Source: Ignavibacteriales bacterium (GTDB lineage Bacteria > Bacteroidota > Ignavibacteria > UBA10030). Taken from it: a stretch of DNA of 64,000 bases. This document shows, in pieces, positions 54,822 to 63,200 of the stretch; within the stretch, counting starts at the first letter, position 1; each line of letters starts with the position of its first letter. Both the position numbers and the translations under genes were made by a program. Location: NCBI GenBank assembly GCA_026390575.1, contig JAPLFR010000015.1, positions 340,279 through 404,278 on the forward strand, in the 5' to 3' direction. The notes under the pieces were generated by a model, which was not told the DNA's origin, ran no database searches, and worked only from the letters and a program-made list of their open reading frames with translations.

Positions 54822-54847
54822 AAAGTAGATTCGAGATTTACTTTTTT
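54822..54847 (+). terminator. Probable Rho-independent terminator after the TPR gene
   Basis: AAAGTAGAT (54822-54830) pairs with ATTTACTTT (54836-54844) through one G-U pair around a five-base loop, and three more T follow. The stem is AT-rich and so only moderately stable. Confidence 0.55.
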
Positions 54848-55005
54848 CGTCTTATGATTAGTTAAAGTGTTCACAGCTACACTGATAGTTCTCAGTAATA
54901 CTTTCCTTTTCGTTGTGTACGATATACGAGACCAAAATTTTGTTCCAAAGGAAGAATTTCTCTTTTTTAAAGCGTTAAATTAACAAATAGCGAATCTTCC
55001 TTTGA

Positions 55006-56265
55006 TCATTTAACGAGCTGCAAAAACCTTTCTTTATCTCTCCGGTGAATCCGTATCTTCATATTCACTTTTCCATCTTCGTATGTCCGCTCTAACACTT
55101 CACCGACATCATGCAGCTGTGCAATAAGCTTTTGTTTTGAATCCGGTATTACAATTTCTTCAACCATAAATTCTTGCTCCAGCATTTGTGCAACCGCTTC
55201 TTTCAGTCCGAGAATATTTATTCCCCGGACTGCGGAGATGAACACACAGTTTGGATGCTTTTCGGATAGCGTCGGCAGGATGCTTCGGTCTTGGAACATG
55301 TCTATCTTATTGAATACAACCAGTGTCGGCGTATCACCGGCACCAAGGTCTTCTAACGTTTCCTGCACGACGTTGATTTGATCTTCGAAGTACGGGCTCG
55401 ATATATCCACGATATGAAGAAGAATGTCGGCTTCAGTTATTTCCTCCAACGTGCTCTTGAACGATGCAACAAGATGATGCGGCAGTTTACGGATGAAACC
55501 GACGGTGTCCGTCATAAGAATGGAAACAGTAGCATTGAGCGGCACGAGCCGCGTTGTCGGATCGAGTGTTGCGAAAAGCCGGTTTTCAACGAACACATCT
55601 GAACCGGCAAGAAGATTTAAAAGAGTTGATTTACCAACGTTGGTATAGCCCACAAGCGCAGTGCGTGTGTGCTTGGTGCGTCCCTGGCGTTGTGTAACAC
55701 GCTGCTGCGATATACGCTCAAGCTTTTCTTTGAGGTGACTGATGCGTGTACGAATCAGCCGGCGGTCAGTTTCGATTTGCGTTTCGCCGGGACCTTTTGT
55801 GCCGATACCGCCGAATTGTTTTGATAAATGCGTCCATTGGCGTGTGAGGCGGGGCAGAAGATATTCAAGCTGGGCAAGTTCCACTTGCGTTTTCGCTTCA
55901 CTGGACTTTGCGCGCGATGCAAAGATATCAAGGATTAATCCGCTGCGGTCAAGGACTTTGCATTCCATGAGGCGCTCAAGATTTCGCACCTGTCCGGGTG
56001 AGAGGTCATCGTCGAAAATAACAAGCGGAATAGTTTCTTCCTTCAAGCGCTGATGTATTTCTTCAACCTTTCCTTTCCCGATGTACGTCGCCGGTTCGAT
56101 ATGATCGCGATCCTGTGTTATTCTTCCTACAACTTCCGCTCCCGCTGTGTCGGCGAGCAATGCGAGTTCTGCGAGTGACTCATCAACCACGGCTTTTAAA
56201 TTCGAGCGTGTCGGCACTCCAACGAGAATGCACTTTTCTTTTCCGGTTTGAGCTAATTCAATCAT
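55006..56265 (-). CDS. hflX: GTPase HflX
   Basis: 419 residues: N-terminal HflX domain (YIGKGKVEEI), Gly-rich coiled linker (GTKGPGETQIETDRRLI), and GTPase motifs G1 GYTNVGKST, G3 DTVGFIRKLPH and G4 NKID. HflX binds the large ribosomal subunit and splits stalled ribosomes under stress. It is monocistronic between two repeat-containing gaps. Confidence 0.95.
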   Translation of the reverse strand: MIELAQTGKEKCILVGVPTRSNLKAVVDESLAELALLADTAGAEVVGRITQDRDHIEPATYIGKGKVEEIHQRLKEETIPLVIFDDDLSPGQVRNLERLMECKVLDRSGLILDIFASRAKSSEAKTQVELAQLEYLLPRLTRQWTHLSKQFGGIGTKGPGETQIETDRRLIRTRISHLKEKLERISQQRVTQRQGRTKHTRTALVGYTNVGKSTLLNLLAGSDVFVENRLFATLDPTTRLVPLNATVSILMTDTVGFIRKLPHHLVASFKSTLEEITEADILLHIVDISSPYFEDQINVVQETLEDLGAGDTPTLVVFNKIDMFQDRSILPTLSEKHPNCVFISAVRGINILGLKEAVAQMLEQEFMVEEIVIPDSKQKLIAQLHDVGEVLERTYEDGKVNMKIRIHRRDKERFLQLVK

Positions 56266-56334
56266 AATGATTCTTTCATACTATTATAGTAAGACTCAGT
56301 GGAACTCCTCTATTAATGCGCTTCGTTTCATCTT

Positions 56335-56472
56335 TTGCTTAGGGAGTGGTATCCCGACAGAGAAGGTGGATCGCAAGATGCACCCTCTTTTGTTGTGGAC
56401 CCAGAAAGATGTCAGACACCTCGCATTGCAATTCTTAAGGAAGGTGTCCGACATCTAACCAACTCCCCGAGC
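56335..56472. repeat. Nested inverted repeat upstream of hflX
   Basis: Inner arms GATGTCAGACACCT (56408-56421) and AGGTGTCCGACATC (56442-56455) pair with one mismatch. Outer arms around 56335-56348 (GCTTAGGGAGTGG) and 56457-56472 (CCAACTCCCCGAGCC) pair loosely. The 63-codon plus-strand frame across it is not considered a gene. Just after it, CTTTTTAGACAACCTC near 56530 recurs near 59163. Confidence 0.6.
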
Positions 56473-56606
56473 CAAAGAAGCCGAAAAAATCCTATTGTCG
56501 TTCCCAAATGTTTGTCCCACTTGATTATTCTTTTTAGACAACCTCGATAATTGCTTAAATATGATCCTTGCTCCGTACTATCATCGAAAAGCCGTAGAGG
56601 TGTGAC

Positions 56607-58790
56607 CTATGTAATTTGTTTTGCTGCCAAAGAACGATGACGCTTCGTATCTCGTGCCACGAACATTTCGATGATAGCAATAATCAGCGCGGCGATAAGA
56701 AATTGTTTCCAAAGTTCGGCACCGAGACGTGATTCTGTGATGATGCGCTGTACCTCTTGCGGCTGGGTCACCGTGTGCATGGAGTTGTCCGAAATACCGA
56801 TCCGTTTGAACATGGTCTCTCGGTGTGTCTCATCCGATGGCGCTGTGTTTGATTCGTCCGGATCGACGTTCACGGCGAACTTATCCAAAGTCGTCTGAAC
56901 AGATGCAACGGTGTAGATTCCCGGTACGTCATCATCGGAATACCGGATACTTTTTTCTGCCGCAAGCTGTTGAGGATTGATAACGAGTTCCAGATTGCCC
57001 GGTTTCGTAATTGTAAGTTTTGACGGAACAACCGAGTGAAGAGGAATAGTTGTTGCTTCACCAACTAACAATGAATGTTCCATTGCCGATCCTTGCGCAA
57101 GATAGGCAAGCGAACGATGCACCAACGGAACAAATAATCCTTTCAATGGTAAATCCGACCACTCGGCATTGGCAGCAACACTGAATAACAATATATGTCC
57201 GCTGCCAATCCGTTCTTCTATCAGAAATGGATAGCTGTTTGTCAATGTGATGATAGATCTCGATCTCGGCGTTGGAACAAAATGGAATGATTTTGCGATG
57301 CGCGGCGATTCCAGTACACGCTGACGCTGCGTCGTTCCCGACGATTGTTTTGATTCGGTTTCTTCAAACATTCCGACAAAGAGCGGGTGGCGTAAATCGA
57401 CTTTGTCGAATTCGATGAATGAGTTGGTCGATTTTGTCGTGGAATTATCATCTGAAGCTGCGGCGGTTGATATGCCAAGCGGTGCAGCGATGGCAGTATT
57501 ATAGACGGTACCAGTCGTTTGTGCACCGGGAAAAAACAGCATGCCGCCGCCATTTTGAAGATATGTCTTTAAGGCAAAAGATTGATCGGGCGTGAATTCG
57601 TGCAGATTGGAAAGGACAACGACATCGATATTGTTCAATTGAGATGATGAAAAACGGTCATACGGTATCTGATTAATTTTTAAGCTTGCACTGCTGTCGG
57701 TAAGTCGGGGGGCGAGAGCTATTCGAAGATAGGTAAGATCGGGTGCGCTGCCGATAAGAAGAACATGAAGTTCTTCCGGAATATGCACGGTGAAAAAGCG
57801 TGTGTTGTCAAATTCAAGATCGTCGTCTTCTAATTCGATTTTTCCTTCAATGAATCCAGAATGCTTTGGCACAAGCGTGAACTCCGTCTCCACCGATTGT
57901 CCGGCAAGGATATCAACGCCTTTTTGTCCTACCCGGCTTCCATCTTGATAGATGCTGACAACATGATTCTGCACGCCTGACGTGCCGTGATTTGTAAGCT
58001 TCGTTTTCACAGTAAAGGATTTGTTCACTTCAAAAATTGTATTCGGGATTTCTATCGATTCTACAGAAACATTTTGCAATTCGCGTTTGCCGAGAGGAAC
58101 GAAAAAGAATTGTACCGCCGGCGCAAAGAGTTTCTCGCTGGTTTTCATCAAGTGCGCTTTAGATTCAAGTGAACCAGCCTGGAAATCGGAAATGACATAA
58201 ACTTCTTTATTAAAGTTTTGGGATGCAGCAAGGAGCCGGGCGGTAAAGCGAAGCGCATCTTCGATTGTGCGATGCATCGATGACGGTTTCATTTCATTGA
58301 TGGTGCTTCGGATGACCGGAAAGTTTCGCTGGGCAGAAGGAAGTTCTGTTGTTCCATCGAGAGGGACACCGGAAAATTTAAGAAGAAATACTTCGTCGCC
58401 GTCTTTGAAAAGGTTCACGACCGCAAGGGCGGTATTCTTTGCCTGATGCAGCAGTTCTCCCTGTTCGTCGTTCGCGGTCATGCTTTGCGAATCGTCAAAG
58501 AGAATAACTGCCGTTGTCTTCGCCTGCTCGGCAAGACCGCCGGGGAGTGAACCTTTCAATGTCGGACGTGAGAATGCGAAGACAACAAGAACAACTAATA
58601 CAGTACGAAGAACCAGCAAGAGCAATTGGCGGAGTTTCAGCCGGCGGATTTTTGTTTTCTGCAATTCTTTCAAGAACGACAGCGTGCTGAACTCAATCGT
58701 TTTGAGCTTGCGCAAATTGAATATGTGCAGCAGGATAGGAATACTTGCCGCAAGGAGTCCAACCAATGCTATGGGATTAAGAAATGTCAA
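56607..58790 (-). CDS. BatA-domain / VWA-like membrane protein
   Basis: 727 residues. The N-terminus is the double-membrane BatA domain (FLNPIALVGLLAASIPILLH, then IEFSTLSFLKEL and a second helix LLLLVLRTVLVVLVVFAF). A von Willebrand A-like domain follows with the MIDAS start LFDDSQSM. The middle has Ig-like and glutamine-amidotransferase-like parts (GGGMLFFPG), and a last membrane helix is near the C-terminus. Such proteins occur in many Bacteroidota near aerotolerance or MoxR-type operons. No MoxR ATPase is seen here; role unknown. Confidence 0.88.
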   Translation of the reverse strand: MTFLNPIALVGLLAASIPILLHIFNLRKLKTIEFSTLSFLKELQKTKIRRLKLRQLLLLVLRTVLVVLVVFAFSRPTLKGSLPGGLAEQAKTTAVILFDDSQSMTANDEQGELLHQAKNTALAVVNLFKDGDEVFLLKFSGVPLDGTTELPSAQRNFPVIRSTINEMKPSSMHRTIEDALRFTARLLAASQNFNKEVYVISDFQAGSLESKAHLMKTSEKLFAPAVQFFFVPLGKRELQNVSVESIEIPNTIFEVNKSFTVKTKLTNHGTSGVQNHVVSIYQDGSRVGQKGVDILAGQSVETEFTLVPKHSGFIEGKIELEDDDLEFDNTRFFTVHIPEELHVLLIGSAPDLTYLRIALAPRLTDSSASLKINQIPYDRFSSSQLNNIDVVVLSNLHEFTPDQSFALKTYLQNGGGMLFFPGAQTTGTVYNTAIAAPLGISTAAASDDNSTTKSTNSFIEFDKVDLRHPLFVGMFEETESKQSSGTTQRQRVLESPRIAKSFHFVPTPRSRSIITLTNSYPFLIEERIGSGHILLFSVAANAEWSDLPLKGLFVPLVHRSLAYLAQGSAMEHSLLVGEATTIPLHSVVPSKLTITKPGNLELVINPQQLAAEKSIRYSDDDVPGIYTVASVQTTLDKFAVNVDPDESNTAPSDETHRETMFKRIGISDNSMHTVTQPQEVQRIITESRLGAELWKQFLIAALIIAIIEMFVARDTKRHRSLAAKQIT

Positions 58791-58884
58791 TGTGCTTCCT
58801 CTGTGCGGATGAATGTAATAGTAACTTAAGCCGAAGATAATGGAAAATCAAGGAGGGAGGAACTTGGGGAGTGGGCTATTTTAG

Positions 58885-58996
58885 ATTCCCGTCCGACTTT
58901 GCCCGACTGCCATATGGCAGTCGCGGTCGCGACTAAAGTCGGATCGAGATCTCGTTTCGATTTACTAATCGAAACGGACTTACAATCCGCGGGAAT
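58885..58996. repeat. Cluster of nested perfect palindromes
   Basis: ATTCCCG at 58885 and CGGGAAT at 58990-58996 bracket the cluster. Inside are TCCGACTTT/AAAGTCGGA (58892-58900 and 58935-58943) enclosing the perfect 18-bp palindrome GACTGCCATATGGCAGTC (58905-58922). CGTTTCGATT/AATCGAAACG (58953-58976) follows. The order suggests palindromes inserted into one another. Confidence 0.7.
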
Positions 58997-59039
58997 GACA
59001 GTCTTCTTTTTCCTTTTTTTGCGTAACATAAATAACTTG

Positions 59040-59149
59040 AGTGTCACGGTCCGTACCGTGACACTGAAAATGAATTGTTTTCAATGGCTCAGCGTCACGA
59101 AATCCTGCCCGACTGCTGGCGCAGTCACGCAGGCGGGGATTCGTGACGC
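59040..59149. repeat. Two adjacent hairpin elements
   Basis: AGTGTCACGGT (59040-59050) and ACCGTGACACT (59055-59065) form a perfect hairpin. GCGTCACGA (59092-59100) and TCGTGACGC (59141-59149) enclose a second, nested one with GACTGC/GCAGTC (59111-59126). Both carry GTCACG-type arms. No gene is present. Confidence 0.65.
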
Positions 59150-59191
59150 CCCTGTGCACATACTTTTTAGACAACCTCTATTATCTGAAAA

Positions 59192-59263
59192 CGAAACCTG
59201 ACCTGCCCGTCCGGCAGGCTCGCCTAAGCTCTACGAGCGTCGGCGAGCAGGCGGGAGGTTTCG
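59192..59263. repeat. 72-bp nested inverted repeat
   Basis: CGAAACCT (59192-59199) and AGGTTTCG (59256-59263) bracket further pairs, including CTGCC/GGCAG and CTCGCC/GGCGAG. GC content is higher than the surroundings. It resembles the palindrome clusters just upstream. Confidence 0.65.
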
Positions 59264-59534
59264 ATTACCGTTAATTTTACACTTTTTGGTCAGCCACCGC
59301 ACTAAACAGAGACACGACCAAAACCTGTTAGTCTTTTTGCTTTCCGAGAGAACCTTGAGAAAATATTACGAACTCTCTATATAATAGAGCATGCGTCATG
59401 GGTACATCCGAATAGCTGGAATCTTGAAATGAATGGCTGCATAGCGTGCAGCAAATTCTCAAGAAAATCTTCAGGAAGGGTATACAATGCTTGTGTGGAG
59501 CGTCACATGGAGCAAAAATATTTATAAAAAATGG

Positions 59535-59563
59535 TTGACAAATTGGACTTGATACCTTATGTT
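59535..59563 (+). promoter_or_regulatory. Sigma-70-like promoter candidate
   Basis: TTGACA (59535-59540), 17 bases, TATGTT (59558-59563). It reads toward short ORFs and the large secreted-protein gene. No gene of normal size begins within 600 bases, so its product is unclear. Confidence 0.45.
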
Positions 59564-59759
59564 GGCATAAGGAATTCAAAGAAACAAATCCCTCAAAAAG
59601 AAAAACAATGCGTATATTTATTCATATTTATGATGATGACTTTAACAAAGTAAATCAAAAATATTGATGGAAAGTCTGAAGGTGCTCAGGGCGTGTGAAA
59701 ACGATAAAGGATTAATCTCAAAAAAATACAATACAAAATTCTTGAGGAGGAATTCAAGG

Positions 59760-59837
59760 GTGGAAGAAATGACCGGCAGCGAATTGCCCCAATATAAATG
59801 CGTATTATTGTGCGTTAGAACACAAAAAAAGACTTGA
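59760..59837 (+). CDS. Possible 25-codon ORF with a strong ribosome site
   Basis: GTG 59760 follows GAGGAGG at 59744-59750 with a nine-base spacer and encodes MEEMTGSELPQYKCVLLCVR plus five more residues. Its stop overlaps the -35 box of the next promoter. Such a small frame can arise by chance; only the ribosome site speaks for it. No function is suggested. Confidence 0.25.
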   Translation: MEEMTGSELPQYKCVLLCVRTQKKT

Positions 59838-59862
59838 CAAGATTGTTGAATTCTCATATATT
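59834..59862 (+). promoter_or_regulatory. Strong sigma-70-like promoter of the secreted-protein gene
   Basis: TTGACA (59834-59839), exactly 17 bases, TATATT (59857-59862). The expected start of transcription is near 59869, giving a leader of about 340 bases before the ATG at 60212. The boxes are close to the classical consensus and unlike the Bacteroides TTTG/TAnnTTTG type. Confidence 0.65.
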
Positions 59863-60009
59863 GCTTGCAATCAGATACGGAAGAACTGAGGCCGTTTTGT
59901 AATTCTGTGGTGAGTATTCATTCGACTTTTCTATTACCTCGGCAAAACAAGCTGAGTAAAAATTTTAATGCAATTTCTTTTCACAAAATAATAAGGAGTT
60001 AAAAAATAT

Positions 60010-60042
60010 ATGAGAGGATGGTTAACATTTAATTCTAGCTAA
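60010..60042 (+). other. Possible 10-codon leader ORF in the long 5' UTR
   Basis: AAGGAG at 59993-59998 precedes ATG 60010, which encodes MRGWLTFNSS and stops. Hairpins CCGC/GCGG (60066-60078) and ATGCC/GGCAT (60160-60175) follow before the gene. Translation-coupled control is possible, but no known riboswitch or attenuator is recognised. Confidence 0.3.
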
Positions 60043-60211
60043 TTTCTTTTTCCATCGTGTGAGATCCGCTTCGCGCGGAGAATGAAGTAAGAATTGTAAA
60101 TGTAAATTTTTAAAATTGGAATTCTTCAAAAGTGTTCGTAGATCAGAAATTAGTAAGGGATGCCGTAAGAGGCATTTAGAATTTTCAAATAATCTCTAAT
60201 CGGAGGAACAA

Positions 60212-63200
60212 ATGTATACAAAAAAACTTTTTCAACTTGTCGCGCTGCTTGTGATATTAAGTGCTGCAGTGTTTGGACAAACTAACACCCCTGCAACTTG
60301 GACGGGTGCAATCAGTAGTTCTTGGGCAGATCCCTTGAACTGGGATGGTAGTTCCACACCTGGAACGGGTTATGATGTAGTAGTCGGTGCTCCACAATCA
60401 GGTGGTGTTAACCTTGTTCTGACAGGCGCTGCTACATGTGAAAATTTAACTATTACAGGTACCATGAATATATCAGACAACTCCACAGCTGGTGTCTTAC
60501 TAGTGAATCACAAGCTATGGATTAAAGGCACTGGTACTTTAATAGCGAGTAATGCAACTAAACCTGGCATAATAACCGTAAATGGAGATTTTATCAGGGA
60601 AGGAAGTTTTAATCCAGGTTCAACGGGCGATGTCTTCTTTGCTTCCTCAGCATTGCAAACAATAACTACAACAGCTTCTCCAACTCTTAACTTTAGTAGA
60701 CTTACTATAACCTCCGGAACCACTGTGCAGATTATTGGTGGTCCTATCGCAGTTGGAGGTGGGTTCACGGTGAATGGTGCATTGAAAGGCGATCCAAATA
60801 CAGCGTATAAAATTACATTGTCTGGCACACCTGCAATGTCCATTAACCCTACAGCATTTACTGCTGGCGCTTCAGAAGTCGTTTATGCAAATTCAAGTGC
60901 TACGACAGTTGCAGGAGTTGAATACAACAATCTTACTATTACCGCCAGCCCCTTAGTTGTGTTTGCCGCGGCATCAGCTTTGACGATAGATGGTACACTT
61001 AATATTAATATCGGAACATTCAATCCGGGTAGTGCAACACATAATATTAAAGGATCAATAACAATAGGCAGTAACGGAACTCTCCAAGCGGGTGGTTCGT
61101 TCAATTTCTGCGGTACAACTGGTACACTACAATCAATTCCATCTGGAGCTTTCACCAGCATATACATTAACAATTCCGGTGCTGGTGTGCAGTTGGCTTC
61201 TTCAGCAGCTGTAACTGTAACGCTATTGGATGTTAGTAGCGGAAAATTTTATGATAATGGTGTACTGCTTTTACCGGTTAGTGGAGCGTCCACTTTAAAG
61301 GTGGAAGATGCTGGATTGTTCTATGTTAGTGCAGCCACAATACCTACTTTTACTAATGTTGTTATAGGTAACGCTTCTTCAGTTATATTTAATGCTACAG
61401 GAGCTCAAACAATAAATAAGTACTCGTATGGAACTTTGACCCTTTCTAATGGAACTCCATCATTAAAGACATTTTCACCAACAGGAGTAACAACGGTTGC
61501 TGGTGTTCTAACAGTTGATGGGACCGCTGCTTTTACAATTCCCTCAAGTGCTACAGTTGTTAATCAAACGACATTTACAAACCAAGGTACAGGCGGATTG
61601 TATGGTATTTTAACTGTTGCCGGGACAGTAGGCACTCAGGTAATAGGTAATATTACTGGCGCTGGTACTATAAATCTCATTCCAGTTGATATCAATCAAA
61701 AGGTAACTTTTGGTTCGATACCTAGCGGAGGTGATGTTTTAATTGAACCGAGGATTGGTTTTGCAATAACATCTATGAATGCATTAAGTAATAATAATCT
61801 AATTCTCGATGGTACCAATAGTACAGCAACAGCGATAGCACCACCTAATAACTGGACCCTTAGTGGTCAGTTACTTCTTCAAGGTTCTGCTTCCCTTAGT
61901 ATCGTTTCCGGTGTAAATATACAAACTGTTCTTTTGAGTACAGCAGCAGGAACTATTACTAACGGTGGGTCGCTGAAAGTAACTGGTGCCACCGCAACGC
62001 TTACAGGAACATATAGTGGTGCTGGCTCGCTCGAATATTCTGGAACTGGGGCTTTGTCAATCGGTGGTACTTTCTCTATGAACGCCGGTAAGACTCTTAC
62101 AGTTAGCGGCAATGCTACTAATGTGAATGTTGGCAGTGTGAATTTACAAAATCTTACATTTAGCAATACAGGCACTGCCACAGTCACCACTGGTCTGACT
62201 ATATTGGGAAATCTTCGTGCTGAGGGCACTGCTTCAGTCGTTTCAACCGCCACCGCCGGAATGTCTGTTACCGGAAATGTTACAATCGGCAGTGGAGGGC
62301 TTACTCTACAGAGTACCGCACCACTGACTCTGCAAGGATCACTTGATGCAGCCACGGATAATTTATCTACAGGCTTGCTTACATTTTTTGGTGCAGGTCC
62401 GCAGACTTGGAAATTGAATGCAACATCAAGAGATTATTCAGGAACAGGAAAAATTTCTGTGGTGAATGTTGCATTGACGTCAGGTAGTCTTTATGTAACG
62501 GGCGGCAACCTTACCATTCAAAAACTGATATTTGGTAATAACTCCCCGAATATTTATGGAAAGATTAACATGGGTGCAAGTGGAAATGTGTTGTTTGTCG
62601 CTGACCCTGCTATCTCTACAGCTCCTGGTCCTGGTGTAAATGCCTATGTATGGAATGGAACGTTTGCAGCGTCAATCGTCGGTAGTGGATTTAATTATGA
62701 ATTCCCAGTTGGAGATGGTACAAAGTATGCTCCATTGACAATTACATCTGCTCAAACGGGACCTGGATATACGACCGTTAGTTTTGCTACTGCACTCAGT
62801 GGTGTAACTGAAAGTCCAAGTAATCTTCAATTTCTTGGTACTGGAGGTGCGTCCATTTCAGTTAAGAGGGCTTCATTATTCAATTGGACGGTAGGTGTTA
62901 CAAATAGTCTCGGTAGCCTTACCGATTTGGCAGTAACCGCGGCATATACTGTTACGGATGTATTCCAAGACGTTGCCGATGTAAGATTAATTACCTATGA
63001 TAATACATTAGCTGCTACTCAAAAATGGGTGAAAATGATCGGAACGTATAATAATAGCCCTGGTAGCGGCCACGCTATTACATATATAAAGGTTAATCCT
63101 GTCACATCAGGTGCCTTTACACCTGGAACAAAAATATTAGCGTTTGGTTACAACTCTGCAATAGTCACAATAGCCGGGAAGGTTTATTATGGCGATCTTC

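Noticed and set aside
56267..56458. 63-codon plus-strand ORF beside hflX
   Set aside because: It runs through an inverted repeat, lacks a ribosome site and resembles no family.
61879..62355. 158-codon minus-strand ORF rich in Val and Pro
   Set aside because: It is the mirror of the Thr/Gly/Asn-rich secreted-protein frame, which is open over 1263 codons with signal peptide and ribosome site. Other minus-strand ORFs in 60.5-64 kb are rejected for the same reason.
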